This document shows, in pieces, positions 45,463-55,380 of a stretch of DNA of 64,000 bases. The stretch is from the NCBI RefSeq assembly GCF_003590335.1, contig NZ_MIET01000035.1, forward strand, positions 62,001 to 126,000, given 5' to 3'. The notes under the pieces were generated by a model, which saw only the letters and a list, made by a program, of their open reading frames with translations, had not been told where the DNA came from and ran no database searches. This stretch comes from Pseudoalteromonas sp. MSK9-3 (lineage in GTDB: Bacteria > Pseudomonadota > Gammaproteobacteria > Enterobacterales > Alteromonadaceae). How positions within the stretch are numbered: position 1 is the stretch's first letter; each line of letters begins with the position of its first letter. A program made the position numbers and the translations under genes.

Positions 45463-48015
45463 ATGAACTTGTCTTTTAGCCAGTTTTATAGTTTGGGCAG
45501 TAGTTTAGCGAGATATCAATTCGCTTTGGGTATGGTATATCAACGATTTGGCCCTGAGCACTGCCTAATCGGTCAGTTTGTGGATGACGGTGCCAAAGTT
45601 GAAACTGCGCTGTATATGGTTGAAGGCAATCGCGTTGACAATATTGTTTATGATTTAGAAGGCACGCCTTGTAAAGATGCCAAAGATAGCGATTCAATTT
45701 GTGCTATTGGTGCAAATCTGCAAACACTATATGCCAGCGATGAGATGCTAAAAGTTCTTAGTATTGATAGTTACTTGGGGATCACGTTAAGGGCTCTTGA
45801 TCATACACCTATTGGCGTTATGGTATGTATGTTTAAGCAGCCTAAGAACATCAATGATGCTGAGCAAATATGGTTTAAAGAGTTAAGCCACTTAGTGGGC
45901 GCTGAGCTAAACCATAATATAGAAGTCGCATCACGAGATCGGCTAGTGAAACAGCTCGCAAAGGGCGAACGGATCGCCAAACTCAGCTCATGGACTTGGC
46001 GCGTTGATGAAAACAGACATTGGTTTAGTGCTGAAATGGCTCGCTTAATTAAGTACACAGGTCAAAATATTTCAATCAGTGACTTTATGGAGAGTTTAGA
46101 ACGGACAGACCAACATAAACTCCAAGGGTTATTAGATAAAGTCGCAGAGAATACATTAGACACTTTTGATATTAATGTTTCACATATAAAACGCTCAGAA
46201 TTAAGAGGCTTATTTAGAATAATGGGTCGCGTAGAGTCTTCAGATACTGCTAAACCCAAACGAACCTTCAGTGCTACCGTACAAGATGTGTCGTATATAT
46301 CCGCATTAAACAGACAACTAGAATTAACGAATGTGGTATTTGAGCACGCTACTGAAGCCATAATGATCACCGATGCCCATAATAAAATTATTATGGTAAA
46401 TAGAGCTTTTGAACGACTTACTGGCTACACAGGACATGAACTGTTAGGCAGGGATCCTGTCGTGTTGTCTTCGGGTCAACAAGATAAGCAATTTTACAAT
46501 CTGATGTGGCGTCAGCTTAATAAAGAAGGAATGTGGAAAGGTGAAATTTATAACCGGCGTAAAAATGGCCAAGTTTTTCCTGAAGAGTTGACGTTAAGTT
46601 TAGTCAAAGATGAAGAAGGTGCCGTGTGTAACTATGTGGCTATTTTCCGCGATATTACAGATTGGAAGCGCAATGAGGCACAGCTTACTTTTTATGCGGA
46701 TCATGAACCTCTCACTGGATTACAAAATAGACGCAGTTTTTTAAAAGCGTTGGAAATGAAAGTTTCAGAATCGCGGTCTCAGCAACGCTTTTGTTCGTTA
46801 CTGTTTATTGGTTTAGATCGCTTTAAAGAAGTGAACGACGCTTTTGGACCAGAGGCTGGCGATAAGGTCTTGCTGTCTGTGGCAAAAAGGTTGAAAAATG
46901 CTGTGCGTGCTCAAGATATTGTGAGTCGGTATGGGGGAGATGAATTTGCGATATTGTTGGACCATACGGATGGTGATAATAGTATGTTGGTCGCAGAGAA
47001 GCTCAGAGCTAAATTGGCTCAGCCCTATGTTTTTAACGACTTAACGATAGAAATTACCGCAAGTACAGGCGTTGCGGTTTTGCCGACAGAGCAGCAAATA
47101 TCAGCGGCTAACTTATTGCGAAATGCGGCGCATGCGTTAGGCAGTGCTAAAAAGCACAGAGTCGGCAGTATAGCCCTTCACAACGCTGCAATTCAAAATG
47201 CCTATCTAAATAAAATTAAGCTAAGAGATAAACTGAAAGAGGCGCTCAAGGAGAAGTTGTTAGATGTACACTATCAGCCAATTGTGGATGCTAAAACAGG
47301 TAGAATTCGTAAGTTTGAAGCCTTGATCCGGTGGTTTGATGAAGAGTATGGCATGGTGTCTCCGGGTAACTTTATTCCCATAGCGGAAGAGTTTGGCTTA
47401 ATCCATTATGTCGGGCAGTTCGTGCTAGAAAAAAGCTGTGATGACCTTTCCAAAATACATCAAGCGGGTTTTACGGATGTGTCTATTTCGATTAACCGTT
47501 CAGTCAATGAGTTTAAAAGTACAAATAATCAGATAGAGCTTATTAGTGCAGCAATAGAAAAAGCGAATTTACCGTATAATGCGATCACGATTGAAGTCAC
47601 AGAGTCGATGGCAACGAATAAATATACGTGGCATGTGCTCAGTATATTGCGCTCAAAAGGCGTTAAAATTGCCTTAGATGATTTTTGTACTGGTTATTCA
47701 TCTTTGAGTAATTTGATTGATAATCAGGTTGATTATGTAAAAATAGATAAGTCATTTGTTGATAGTTTAGTGGCAGACAAATCTAAACAGGCGATGATTA
47801 AATGCCTCGTAGATTTGAGTACCCAGTTAAATATTAGAGTGATTGCAGAAGGCGTAGAACAAAGTGTGCAGCTAAAAATGTTGCAACAGTATGGGTGTCA
47901 CAACATTCAAGGTTATTACTATAGCCCAGCGAAGCCGATTAAAGAGTGTTTAAATATGCTGCATGGCAGCAAAGAAAAAAATATAAAACAATGTGCTGCT
48001 ACTCAAGCAAGTTAA
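45463..48015 (+). CDS. GAF-PAS-GGDEF-EAL c-di-GMP signalling protein
   Basis: This 850-residue cytoplasmic protein begins with a GAF-like region (about 10-155), then a PAS-like stretch (about 165-280) and a clear PAS domain (about 283-405: VFEHATEAIMITDAHNKIIMVN). GGDEF follows (about 415-580) with intact RYGGDEF and an I-site RAQD. However, the first Mg-binding Asp of the family motif DxDxFK is Gly here (FIGLDRFKEVND), so cyclase activity is doubtful. EAL (about 595-840) keeps EALIRW, IEVTES, DDFCTGYSS, KIDKSF and EGVEQ, so it probably degrades c-di-GMP, with the GGDEF as a regulatory domain. It converges with the narL-type gene, overlapping by 17 bases. Confidence 0.9.
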   Translation: MNLSFSQFYSLGSSLARYQFALGMVYQRFGPEHCLIGQFVDDGAKVETALYMVEGNRVDNIVYDLEGTPCKDAKDSDSICAIGANLQTLYASDEMLKVLSIDSYLGITLRALDHTPIGVMVCMFKQPKNINDAEQIWFKELSHLVGAELNHNIEVASRDRLVKQLAKGERIAKLSSWTWRVDENRHWFSAEMARLIKYTGQNISISDFMESLERTDQHKLQGLLDKVAENTLDTFDINVSHIKRSELRGLFRIMGRVESSDTAKPKRTFSATVQDVSYISALNRQLELTNVVFEHATEAIMITDAHNKIIMVNRAFERLTGYTGHELLGRDPVVLSSGQQDKQFYNLMWRQLNKEGMWKGEIYNRRKNGQVFPEELTLSLVKDEEGAVCNYVAIFRDITDWKRNEAQLTFYADHEPLTGLQNRRSFLKALEMKVSESRSQQRFCSLLFIGLDRFKEVNDAFGPEAGDKVLLSVAKRLKNAVRAQDIVSRYGGDEFAILLDHTDGDNSMLVAEKLRAKLAQPYVFNDLTIEITASTGVAVLPTEQQISAANLLRNAAHALGSAKKHRVGSIALHNAAIQNAYLNKIKLRDKLKEALKEKLLDVHYQPIVDAKTGRIRKFEALIRWFDEEYGMVSPGNFIPIAEEFGLIHYVGQFVLEKSCDDLSKIHQAGFTDVSISINRSVNEFKSTNNQIELISAAIEKANLPYNAITIEVTESMATNKYTWHVLSILRSKGVKIALDDFCTGYSSLSNLIDNQVDYVKIDKSFVDSLVADKSKQAMIKCLVDLSTQLNIRVIAEGVEQSVQLKMLQQYGCHNIQGYYYSPAKPIKECLNMLHGSKEKNIKQCAATQAS

Positions 48016-48640
48016 GCTTGATAGCTTTGAGTGTTGCTTGTGTTCTGTCACGCACATCGAGTTTGGCAAGTATATTTGAGACGTGATTACGCACTGTACC
48101 TTCCGCATTGAATATTTCCACAGAGATTTCTTTATTGGACAGTCCTTCTACGATCAAGCTTAGTACTTGACGTTCTTTGTGTGTTAGGTGTATCTGTGGT
48201 GCTTCTGGTTGTTGCCTATTTGCTTTTATAAGCTGTTGTGTGAGGGCACTTTGTAAAACGGTTTCCCCCTGACTCACTCTGGTGATTGCATCAACAAGCA
48301 TTTCTAATGAAACGTCTTTTAGTAAATAACCACAGGCTCCCGCTTCCATCCCGCCGATCAAGAGTTCATCTTCGTTAAATGTGGTCAGAATGAGGCATTT
48401 TAAATCACTCCCATTGTGTTGAAGTGTGCGTAATACATCAAGCCCCGTACCATCAGGCATACGCATATCTAATAACACGACATCAGCATCAACGTCATTA
48501 TTGGCAAGTGTAGCAAGAAAAGCATTACCACTATGGGACTCGCCTGTAACAGCAATTGACTCATTAAGTTGTAAAAGAGCCATCATCCCCTGTCGAACTA
48601 AGCATTGATCATCGACTAAATGTACTTTTATTTGATCCAT
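47999..48640 (-). CDS. NarL/LuxR-type response regulator
   Basis: This 213-residue protein has a REC domain (about 1-120) with DD at residues 10-11, phosphoacceptor Asp in VVLLDMRMPDGTG and Lys in YLLKDVS. The LuxR HTH region (about 150-205) reads LTHKERQVLSLIVEGLSNKEI and NAEGTVRNHVSNIL. Its start overlaps the end of the kinase gene by 32 bases, so kinase and regulator are translationally coupled. The target genes are unknown. Its 3' end overlaps the convergent GGDEF-EAL gene by 17 bases. Confidence 0.93.
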   Translation of the reverse strand: MDQIKVHLVDDQCLVRQGMMALLQLNESIAVTGESHSGNAFLATLANNDVDADVVLLDMRMPDGTGLDVLRTLQHNGSDLKCLILTTFNEDELLIGGMEAGACGYLLKDVSLEMLVDAITRVSQGETVLQSALTQQLIKANRQQPEAPQIHLTHKERQVLSLIVEGLSNKEISVEIFNAEGTVRNHVSNILAKLDVRDRTQATLKAIKLNLLE

Positions 48641-49727
48641 AAGGCACTCTTATTGTTATATTAAACCCTGTCGTCATACTGTTTATATTGCACGTTCCCC
48701 CAAGTGCTTCCACACGTTCATGCATGCCAATTAGGCCATTTCCGAGCGTGAATTGTGTTTGCTTTTGGCCATTATCATACAAGTGTAAATTGAGTTGCTC
48801 TGGGTGTGTTGTTAACTCAATGGTAAAGTGCGTGGCTTTGGCATATTTTAATGTATTTGTGATCGCTTCTTGGCAACAACGTAAAATACAATGTGCAACG
48901 TTTAAATTGGTACAGGTAAATTGCGCTGGTATTTTGGTGAAAACCGTGATCCGAGGGGTCTTTTCGGCCAAGTTCTTTAAGGTACTGGCTAAGTCTAAAT
49001 AGTCTGTGGAGCGCTTTTGACTGACGACATTTCGGGTTGTATTGAGCGCAACTTTGGCTTGTTCATAACAGCGGTTTATTTGTTGTTCATCTTGTGTTCG
49101 CCGTGCAATATCTAAATTAATGATCAGTGATGTTAAAGTATGGCCCACATCATCATGAAGCTCACGAGCTAACTTAAGTCGTTCATCATGGGCTGCGGCA
49201 TTGGCAAGTAGAGTATGTGCAGTTTCGAGTTGTGTGTTGCTAAGGGCAAGTGCTTCTTTGGCTTTTTTTTCACTGAGCATTTTTTGGGTGAGCATTAATG
49301 CAAAACTGTGAAATGCAATAAAAGTAGCTGCGTTGACGATATCCCAACCGGCTTGCCATATCAAAAACTGTATTAGTAAATAAGTACTATGGATGAAAAT
49401 AATGTATCCAATGCAGAATAGGGCTGGCGTATGAAAAGCGAAAATAGAAGTCATCATGACACTGTAAATAAGATACAAGTAACTATTTGAGATCATCATT
49501 AAGCTAACAATTAACCCAATTGTGATTGCAATAAATACGTGATTTAGTCGTGGATTTGTATTCGGAACATCATTGATGATGGTCACTATTGCTATGAGAA
49601 ATAAGCCATGAAGCGTTACAATAATAGGCAATTGCGGAGTTTCTAATACTCCAAGCGTGCTAGGCAGTGCCACCGCAAGCCAAGTAAGCAACACAGTCGT
49701 AAGGGATGATTTCTGTACTCTAATCAT
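48609..49727 (-). CDS. Membrane sensor histidine kinase (HisKA_3, DesK-like)
   Basis: The product is 372 residues. An N-terminal block of five or six transmembrane helices (about 8-150) has no periplasmic domain. The HisKA_3 motif is KLARELHDDVGHTLTSL, with phosphorylated His in ELHDD. A HATPase_c domain follows, with CCQEAITNTLKYAKATH (N box), DNGQ and GNGLIGMHERVEALGG. The architecture is that of DesK-type kinases that sense membrane state. It pairs with the overlapping NarL-type regulator downstream. Confidence 0.92.
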   Translation of the reverse strand: MIRVQKSSLTTVLLTWLAVALPSTLGVLETPQLPIIVTLHGLFLIAIVTIINDVPNTNPRLNHVFIAITIGLIVSLMMISNSYLYLIYSVMMTSIFAFHTPALFCIGYIIFIHSTYLLIQFLIWQAGWDIVNAATFIAFHSFALMLTQKMLSEKKAKEALALSNTQLETAHTLLANAAAHDERLKLARELHDDVGHTLTSLIINLDIARRTQDEQQINRCYEQAKVALNTTRNVVSQKRSTDYLDLASTLKNLAEKTPRITVFTKIPAQFTCTNLNVAHCILRCCQEAITNTLKYAKATHFTIELTTHPEQLNLHLYDNGQKQTQFTLGNGLIGMHERVEALGGTCNINSMTTGFNITIRVPYGSNKSTFSR

Positions 49728-49895
49728 AATGTTTTTGTTTGATTATAACGACTTGGGTACAGGATGGCTAGGCAATATAGTGAACATACATTGCAGCACT
49801 TATGCATTAATTAAACTGAAAAACGCCGAGATAAATGAAAGAGCTATGAGGTAATTTACTATTTCAGAGGGCGTGTTGCTAAAGTGAGTAACACA

Positions 49896-49917
49896 TAGCG
49901 CGCCATTAGACGCGCTA
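49896..49917 (-). terminator. GC-rich hairpin downstream of hemH
   Basis: TAGCGCG / CGCGCTA is a perfect 7-bp stem with an 8-nt loop, 8 bases beyond the hemH stop on the minus strand. There is no T-run, so it is only a probable terminator. Confidence 0.5.
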
Positions 49918-49924
49918 TTCGTGT

Positions 49925-50944
49925 TTAAAGCAATGTTTTTACCACGTCATAAAGGGCGTCGATGTGGTCGTCTCTTTCATTCAATGCGGGAATATAACGA
50001 TAGTGTTCGCCGCCGGCATGCTCAAAAATCTCGCGATTTTCTTCTTCTAATTCCTCTAGGGTTTCTAAGCAATCCGCACTAAAGGCTGGGCTTACAATTG
50101 CTATATTTTTAATGCCTTGTTTGGGGAAGTCCGTCAATGTTGCATCTGTATAAGGTTTTAACCACTCCGCTTTACCGAAGCGACTTTGAAAGGTGGTTAT
50201 GACTAGATCTTTATCAATCCCAAGTTCTTTTACGACCAAATTGGTTGTTTGGTGACATAAACAATGGTAGGGGTCGCCGTTGGTCAGAAATTGCTTTGGC
50301 ATACCATGATATGAAAATACGATTTTTTCAGGTGTGCCATGCTTTTTTAAATCTTCAGCAATAGAGGCTGCGAGTGCTGAGATATATTTTGGCGTTTTAT
50401 GATAGCCATTAATGAAATGCAGCTCAGGGACCCAGCGCCATTTTTTAAGTACGGTTGCGACGGCGTCAAATGTAGACCCTGTCGTTGGGCTTGAGTATTG
50501 CGGGTAGAGGGGCAACACAATGATACGAGTTAACCCTTTATCTCGTAATGCTTCTAGTCCGGACTCAATTGACGGATTTCCGTATCGCATTGCCATAACG
50601 ACTTCGGTGTTTTCATATCCTTGAGATTTGATCAGTTGGGATAGCTTGCTAGCCTGCTGCTTTGTGATGTGGACTAACGGTGAGCCATTGTCTGTCCAAA
50701 TTGACTCATAAGCTTTTGCTGATTTTTTTGGGCGTACACGAAGAATTATGCCGTGGAGTATCATTAACCATATTAATCGTGGGATCTCTACAATACGAGG
50801 ATCAGATAAAAACTCAGCCAAATAGACTCGGAGTGCTTTTGCTGTAGGCGCGTCAGGGCTGCCTAAATTAGTGACCAAGATCCCTGTTTTTTGATTGAAT
50901 CGTTGGTCGTGCGGGTTATCTGTTATGGCCGAGAAACGGGACAC
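49925..50944 (-). CDS. hemH: Ferrochelatase
   Basis: This 339-residue enzyme inserts Fe2+ into protoporphyrin IX, the last step of haem synthesis, on the inner face of the membrane. The N-terminus KTGILVTNLGSPDAPTAKALRVYLAEFLSD and the signature LPLYPQYSSPTTGST are typical. FSYHGMPKQF contains the catalytic His, and SPAFSADCLETLEELEEENRE the conserved Glu. The start is GTG 50944 with AAGGAG 6 bases upstream. It is divergent from the PAS chemoreceptor. Haem supply is relevant to the H-NOX sensor nearby, although linkage may be chance. Confidence 0.96.
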   Translation of the reverse strand: MSRFSAITDNPHDQRFNQKTGILVTNLGSPDAPTAKALRVYLAEFLSDPRIVEIPRLIWLMILHGIILRVRPKKSAKAYESIWTDNGSPLVHITKQQASKLSQLIKSQGYENTEVVMAMRYGNPSIESGLEALRDKGLTRIIVLPLYPQYSSPTTGSTFDAVATVLKKWRWVPELHFINGYHKTPKYISALAASIAEDLKKHGTPEKIVFSYHGMPKQFLTNGDPYHCLCHQTTNLVVKELGIDKDLVITTFQSRFGKAEWLKPYTDATLTDFPKQGIKNIAIVSPAFSADCLETLEELEEENREIFEHAGGEHYRYIPALNERDDHIDALYDVVKTLL

Positions 50945-51281
50945 GCAAAGCTCCTTAAAGCATACTTATAATGCAGATTTGAGAGTGTAGTAGATCATTG
51001 TGGTGAATCACCTGATCTATTTCTAATTTTACAAGATTATTAGTACGTACGTCACTGAAAAGTGGATCTATTCTAATGAATAATATAAAACTTCAATATA
51101 TTATTCATTCTTTCGTCTTATTTTCGAAACATTTTATCTTTTCACCCTTGCATGCCAGCCATGATACACGTAATTTCTCGACTCTTTTTCGTATTTCAAA
51201 TCATATTTTTAGTGCTGCTGCGTCGTCACAATAATGAATTAAAAGATACGTTGTTATTGTTTTTAGTCTTAAAGGGGATTT
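50945..51281. other. Divergent intergenic region hemH / chemoreceptor
   Basis: There are 337 AT-rich bases between divergent starts. They presumably hold both promoters. No repeat, hairpin or additional gene was seen. Confidence 0.5.
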
Positions 51282-52832
51282 ATGCGTCTGAATCAACCCG
51301 TAACAAATACAGAGCAAACTTTTGATAGGCATACCAAGCTCATATCAGTCACTGATTTACAAGGAAATATTGTTGATTGTAATGAAGCATTTGTGTCAGT
51401 CAGTGGTTTTACGCGCGAAGAATTAATTGGTCAACCTCATAATCTTGTTAGGCACCCGGATATGCCTGCACTTGCTTTTGAAACAATGTGGAAGCAGCTC
51501 AAAGCAGGTAAAGCGTGGATGGGGTTGGTGAAAAATAGATGTAAAAATGGTGACTTTTATTGGGTTGATGCGTATGTCACCCCCGTCACCGACAATGGCA
51601 GAGTAATTGGCTATGAATCTGTGCGTACCTTGCCAGAACGAGCCATGGTAGAGCGCGCCCAAGCATTATACTCGTCAATTCACTCGGGTAAACAAGCAAC
51701 TTATAAACTACCAAAGTTACGGGCAATTTGGCCGATATTTATGGTGTTATCTTCCCTTCTGCTATGGTTGTATTTATCACAAGGTGGCGCATTCATTTGG
51801 CTTGTTATTAATTGCTTGGGGTTAAGTGGTTATAACTTGTGGCGTGATAATGAGCAGTTATCTCGCTTAGAAGACTCGTTATCACATAGCTTTTGCGATG
51901 AGGTTGCAGCACAAGTTTACACCACTTGGGAAGGTAAAATGGCGCAGATCCAAGTGCGACTATTAAGTGAGAAAGCGCATTTAGATACGGTTATTACGCG
52001 AATTGAAAATTCTGCAAAAGAAGTGGCTCGTGGTGCTGATAGTTCACTGATTGGCGCAAGTGAGTCTTATACAAAGCTGCAACAGCAACAGCTTGAAACA
52101 GAGCAAGTTGCGACGGCAATGAATGAGATGAGCACCACAATCAATGATGTGTCGAGTCATGTTCAGTCAACGGCGAATGAAGCGTTAAGTTCTTTGCAGT
52201 TAGCTAATGAAAGTGCTGAAGTAGGTAAAGCAACAAAACAGGCCATTTTAGAATTAGGAGATACAGTGGGCCTGATCCGAGATTCGGTGTTAGGGGTGTC
52301 TAAGCAAACTGCTCGTATCGCAGATGTTGCGCAAATCATCAATCAAATTGCCGAACAAACGAATTTGTTAGCTTTAAATGCGGCGATAGAAGCTGCTCGT
52401 GCTGGGGAGCAGGGGAGAGGGTTTGCGGTTGTTGCTGATGAGGTGAGGCATTTGGCGCAACGAACGCAGCAATCGACGCAGGAAATCCACACCATCATTC
52501 ATGAATTAACGCAAAGTACCCAACATTCTGTTGAAATTGCTCACCGTGGGCAAAGCGAATCACAATTTGGTATTGAGCAGCTAGAAAAAAGTACCCTCAT
52601 GTTAGAAAAAATTAATGGGGCAATTGAAAACATTAATGATATGTCGATGCAAATAGCCACCTCTGTAGAAGAGCAGGCTGCTGTTTCTGATGATATTAAT
52701 CAACAAGTAGTGAATATAGCATCATTGGCAAATACCAGTTTAGATAGTGCCGACAACGTTAAAACTGTAAGCCAAAACTTAACCGTGGTTGCCAATGATA
52801 TGTATGAATTGGTCGTTCGTTTTAAACGTTAG
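51282..52832 (+). CDS. PAS-domain methyl-accepting chemotaxis protein (Aer-like)
   Basis: The product is 516 residues. The N-terminal PAS domain (about 10-120) reads [48 protein letters not shown] and [13 protein letters not shown], the pattern of Aer PAS domains that bind FAD. Two membrane segments lie at about 145-180 ([30 protein letters not shown]). The cytoplasmic signalling domain has the hairpin tip [32 protein letters not shown]. The first arm has an alanine-rich methylation region. It probably mediates energy or redox taxis. Its 3' end overlaps the convergent HD-GYP-like gene by 4 bases. Confidence 0.93.
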   Translation: MRLNQPVTNTEQTFDRHTKLISVTDLQGNIVDCNEAFVSVSGFTREELIGQPHNLVRHPDMPALAFETMWKQLKAGKAWMGLVKNRCKNGDFYWVDAYVTPVTDNGRVIGYESVRTLPERAMVERAQALYSSIHSGKQATYKLPKLRAIWPIFMVLSSLLLWLYLSQGGAFIWLVINCLGLSGYNLWRDNEQLSRLEDSLSHSFCDEVAAQVYTTWEGKMAQIQVRLLSEKAHLDTVITRIENSAKEVARGADSSLIGASESYTKLQQQQLETEQVATAMNEMSTTINDVSSHVQSTANEALSSLQLANESAEVGKATKQAILELGDTVGLIRDSVLGVSKQTARIADVAQIINQIAEQTNLLALNAAIEAARAGEQGRGFAVVADEVRHLAQRTQQSTQEIHTIIHELTQSTQHSVEIAHRGQSESQFGIEQLEKSTLMLEKINGAIENINDMSMQIATSVEEQAAVSDDINQQVVNIASLANTSLDSADNVKTVSQNLTVVANDMYELVVRFKR

Positions 52833-54151
52833 CCATCTTTTATCATTATTCTAAAAGGGGTCGGCTTTTGAGTTTCAAGTTGTTGTAACTTGGCGATGGA
52901 TTTTTCGTTAAATTCATGACCCTTTGGCAACAGCATGATCCCTTTATGGCTATGAATCGCAAGGCCAAGAACCATACCTGGTTTAAGCTGTTTAGAAGTA
53001 AGTATGTCCATCGAACGTACATTATCTGATTGTACGTTTGCTTTATCTTTAAGGGTGGCTTCGAATGCTTTTACCACTTTAGGGTGGTAAAAGTTACCAC
53101 TGTACATTTTTATCAGCTCTAATGCGTCAGCAAGCTTTTGCTCTTCGGGTTTTTGGCTGGATTCTATATTTTGCCAATAGTCTCGTGCAACGGACAAAAT
53201 ATGTGCACAAATGGGGATGTCATTGCCTTTAAGTCCTTTTGGAATGCCGTTACCGTTGTATTTTTCAAACTGATGATATATAGCTTCAGCCACTTCACTA
53301 AGGTGTTGCGCAGGCATTAGCATGAGCTGTGCTGTGGCTGGGTGCGTGTAAAATAACTTTCGTTGTTGCTCGTTCAATTGTGAAGTGGGCACTTTATATA
53401 GTGCAGGATCCATTGCCAGTAATCCAACTTGCGCTAAATACCCCGACATATTTGCCATTTCGATAAGCTTGTCGCTTAGCTTTAATGCTTTTGCGATTTG
53501 TAAGCAGCTTGTTGCGATGTTTTTTGCCAGCTGCGCGTCTAAATTTGGATTGGCATTAATAAAGTTATAGAGCAGCTCTACCGTTGCTTTGTGATCGGTA
53601 CGTTCATGTTCATTTGCTGTTTCAAGTTGCTTGAGTACCTGGCGAATTTGTTTGGTTCTTTTGTCAACGAGTAGTTCTAATGAGTCATTGAGCTCTTTCA
53701 GTTTATTATTTTGTTCAATAACGTGATGCTGCAATGCTTGATTATGCTTTTTAAGTTTATACTTCTCGACTCCTTGCTCAATGAGATAGATTAACCGTTG
53801 GTTTTGCCAAGGTTTTTTAACATAGGCATGGATCTCACCTTGGTTTACGGCATTAACAGTAGAAATAAGATCAGAATATCCTGTAAGCAATATTCTCTGT
53901 GTATCAGGTGCCAATATTTTTGCTTTTTCTAAAAACTCCGCGCCATTCATTTTTGGCATGCGCATATCACTAATGATGAGTGCAAATTCCTGTTTTGACA
54001 GGGCATCAAGCGCATCAACACCTTCTGTAAAAGGGATCGCTTGTAGTTTGTGATGACGAAGTAACCGGACTAAAGCCCGTAATACACTTGGTTCATCGTC
54101 CAGACACATTATTTGTATCGGTGTACTTGTGAACTCTTCAAAATCTTCCAT
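52829..54151 (-). CDS. hnoD: Response regulator with degenerate HD-GYP domain (HnoD-like)
   Basis: The product is 440 residues. An N-terminal REC domain (about 12-130) has phosphoacceptor Asp in [13 protein letters not shown] and KKPW. A coiled coil follows (about 135-185), then an HD-GYP-like domain (about 200-365). The catalytic HD pair is lost: [11 protein letters not shown] stands where active enzymes have LHDIGK, and HHE..DGSGYP has become [15 protein letters not shown]-terminal extension [20 protein letters not shown] follows. It is therefore likely to be non-enzymatic. In Shewanella oneidensis, HnoD is such a degenerate HD-GYP regulator controlled by HnoK. It is divergent, 92 bases from the REC-HDOD gene. 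The symbol is by analogy. Confidence 0.8.
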   Translation of the reverse strand: MEDFEEFTSTPIQIMCLDDEPSVLRALVRLLRHHKLQAIPFTEGVDALDALSKQEFALIISDMRMPKMNGAEFLEKAKILAPDTQRILLTGYSDLISTVNAVNQGEIHAYVKKPWQNQRLIYLIEQGVEKYKLKKHNQALQHHVIEQNNKLKELNDSLELLVDKRTKQIRQVLKQLETANEHERTDHKATVELLYNFINANPNLDAQLAKNIATSCLQIAKALKLSDKLIEMANMSGYLAQVGLLAMDPALYKVPTSQLNEQQRKLFYTHPATAQLMLMPAQHLSEVAEAIYHQFEKYNGNGIPKGLKGNDIPICAHILSVARDYWQNIESSQKPEEQKLADALELIKMYSGNFYHPKVVKAFEATLKDKANVQSDNVRSMDILTSKQLKPGMVLGLAIHSHKGIMLLPKGHEFNEKSIAKLQQLETQKPTPFRIMIKDG

Positions 54152-54243
54152 TTAAAAACAGCGCATTAGATGGGTATGTATGTTGATAAATTTAGACTAA
54201 GCTGTAGGTATAAACAAATACTTTATGGCTGCGGATGGAATGA

Positions 54244-55380
54244 ATGCCTGAATTAAAACTAAATATATTGTTAATTGACGATGACGAACTGCTTTTAAGA
54301 GCGCTTTCGAGAACGTTAAGTAGAATGTATAGGCAAGCTCATGTCACTTGTTTGCAGTACCCTGAAGAATTTATGAATTGTGTTGAGAATAATGGAATGC
54401 CCGATGTTATTTTTTGTGACTCGATGATGCCCATTGTATCTGGTATCGAGGTGTTGAAACGGGCTAAAGAAGTATGCCCTGGCGCTATTCGATGTTTATT
54501 AACGGGAGATTTGAAAGATAGCTATCAATGGCAAATGGATAACACCATTCATTTTCATTTGGTGAAACCATTTACTCAAACCCACTTAACTCAAGTTATA
54601 GAATGTACTTTGCTATTAGAAGAGCTACCTATTAGTAAGTCTACGAGAGCTATATTAGGGCAACTGAGTGAACTCCCTTACTTGAGTAGTGTTGCACAAA
54701 ACTTGTTACAAGAGCTGGGTAATGAACAGCCGGACATGATGGTGTTAGCTGATATGGTAAGTCATGACCCTATAATGATGGGTAAAATATTGCAAGTAGC
54801 AAATTCAGCATTCATGGGCTTTGAGCAACATACTAATGACTTTAAGCAAGCGATAATTCGGATTGGTTTAGAGGGACTAGAAGCGATAGCAGTGTGTTGT
54901 ACCTTATCTCAACAGCTATTAAATCATGCTAAACAGGATGAGATAGATAAAATTATAAAGGGCGCATTTGGTCGAGCTACAATGGCCCATTGTTTAGCAA
55001 AAAGGTTAGGAAAAGACACCCAATCTCAGCGGATATCTTTTGCCGCTGGCCTGTTGAGTAGTGTTGGGGAGTTAACGTATAGTTGCCTAATTCAACTTGA
55101 GAAAGATAAAGACCGCGTATCAAAAAATGCGCTAACTGCCTATTTGCTCGCTTTGTGGGGGTTTGAGCGAGAAGTTGTTAGGGCTCAGTTGGTAGATGAG
55201 TTGCCATTATATGGCGAGGCTAGCCCGACACTTATTCATAAAATTGTTGAGCATGTATATAACAATGGTGGATTTGATTTGAAGCCCGCTGATTATGAGT
55301 TACTCGATAAATTGAATTTATTACAGGTAACGCAAGATTGGTTCTTTGAATGGCAAAAAACTCAGAAGGGCAATATATGA
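54244..55380 (+). CDS. Response regulator with HDOD output domain
   Basis: The product is 378 residues. REC (about 5-122) has DDDELLLRAL, phosphoacceptor Asp in VIFCDSMMPIVSG and Lys in HLVKPF. HDOD (about 140-340) starts at LGQLSELPYLSSVAQNLLQ and includes MGKILQVANSAFMG and QAIIRIGLEGLEAI. HDOD lacks HD-type catalytic residues and usually serves as a protein-interaction or signalling module. Its stop overlaps the H-NOX start (ATGA), so translation is coupled. It is the first gene of the trio with H-NOX and HnoK; it is probably a further target of the kinase. Confidence 0.88.
   Translation: MPELKLNILLIDDDELLLRALSRTLSRMYRQAHVTCLQYPEEFMNCVENNGMPDVIFCDSMMPIVSGIEVLKRAKEVCPGAIRCLLTGDLKDSYQWQMDNTIHFHLVKPFTQTHLTQVIECTLLLEELPISKSTRAILGQLSELPYLSSVAQNLLQELGNEQPDMMVLADMVSHDPIMMGKILQVANSAFMGFEQHTNDFKQAIIRIGLEGLEAIAVCCTLSQQLLNHAKQDEIDKIIKGAFGRATMAHCLAKRLGKDTQSQRISFAAGLLSSVGELTYSCLIQLEKDKDRVSKNALTAYLLALWGFEREVVRAQLVDELPLYGEASPTLIHKIVEHVYNNGGFDLKPADYELLDKLNLLQVTQDWFFEWQKTQKGNI

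Noticed and set aside
45463..48015. GGDEF-EAL protein as the missing HnoB of the NO module
   Set aside because: HnoB carries an N-terminal REC domain. This protein has GAF and PAS domains but no REC, and lies 5 kb away with unrelated genes between.
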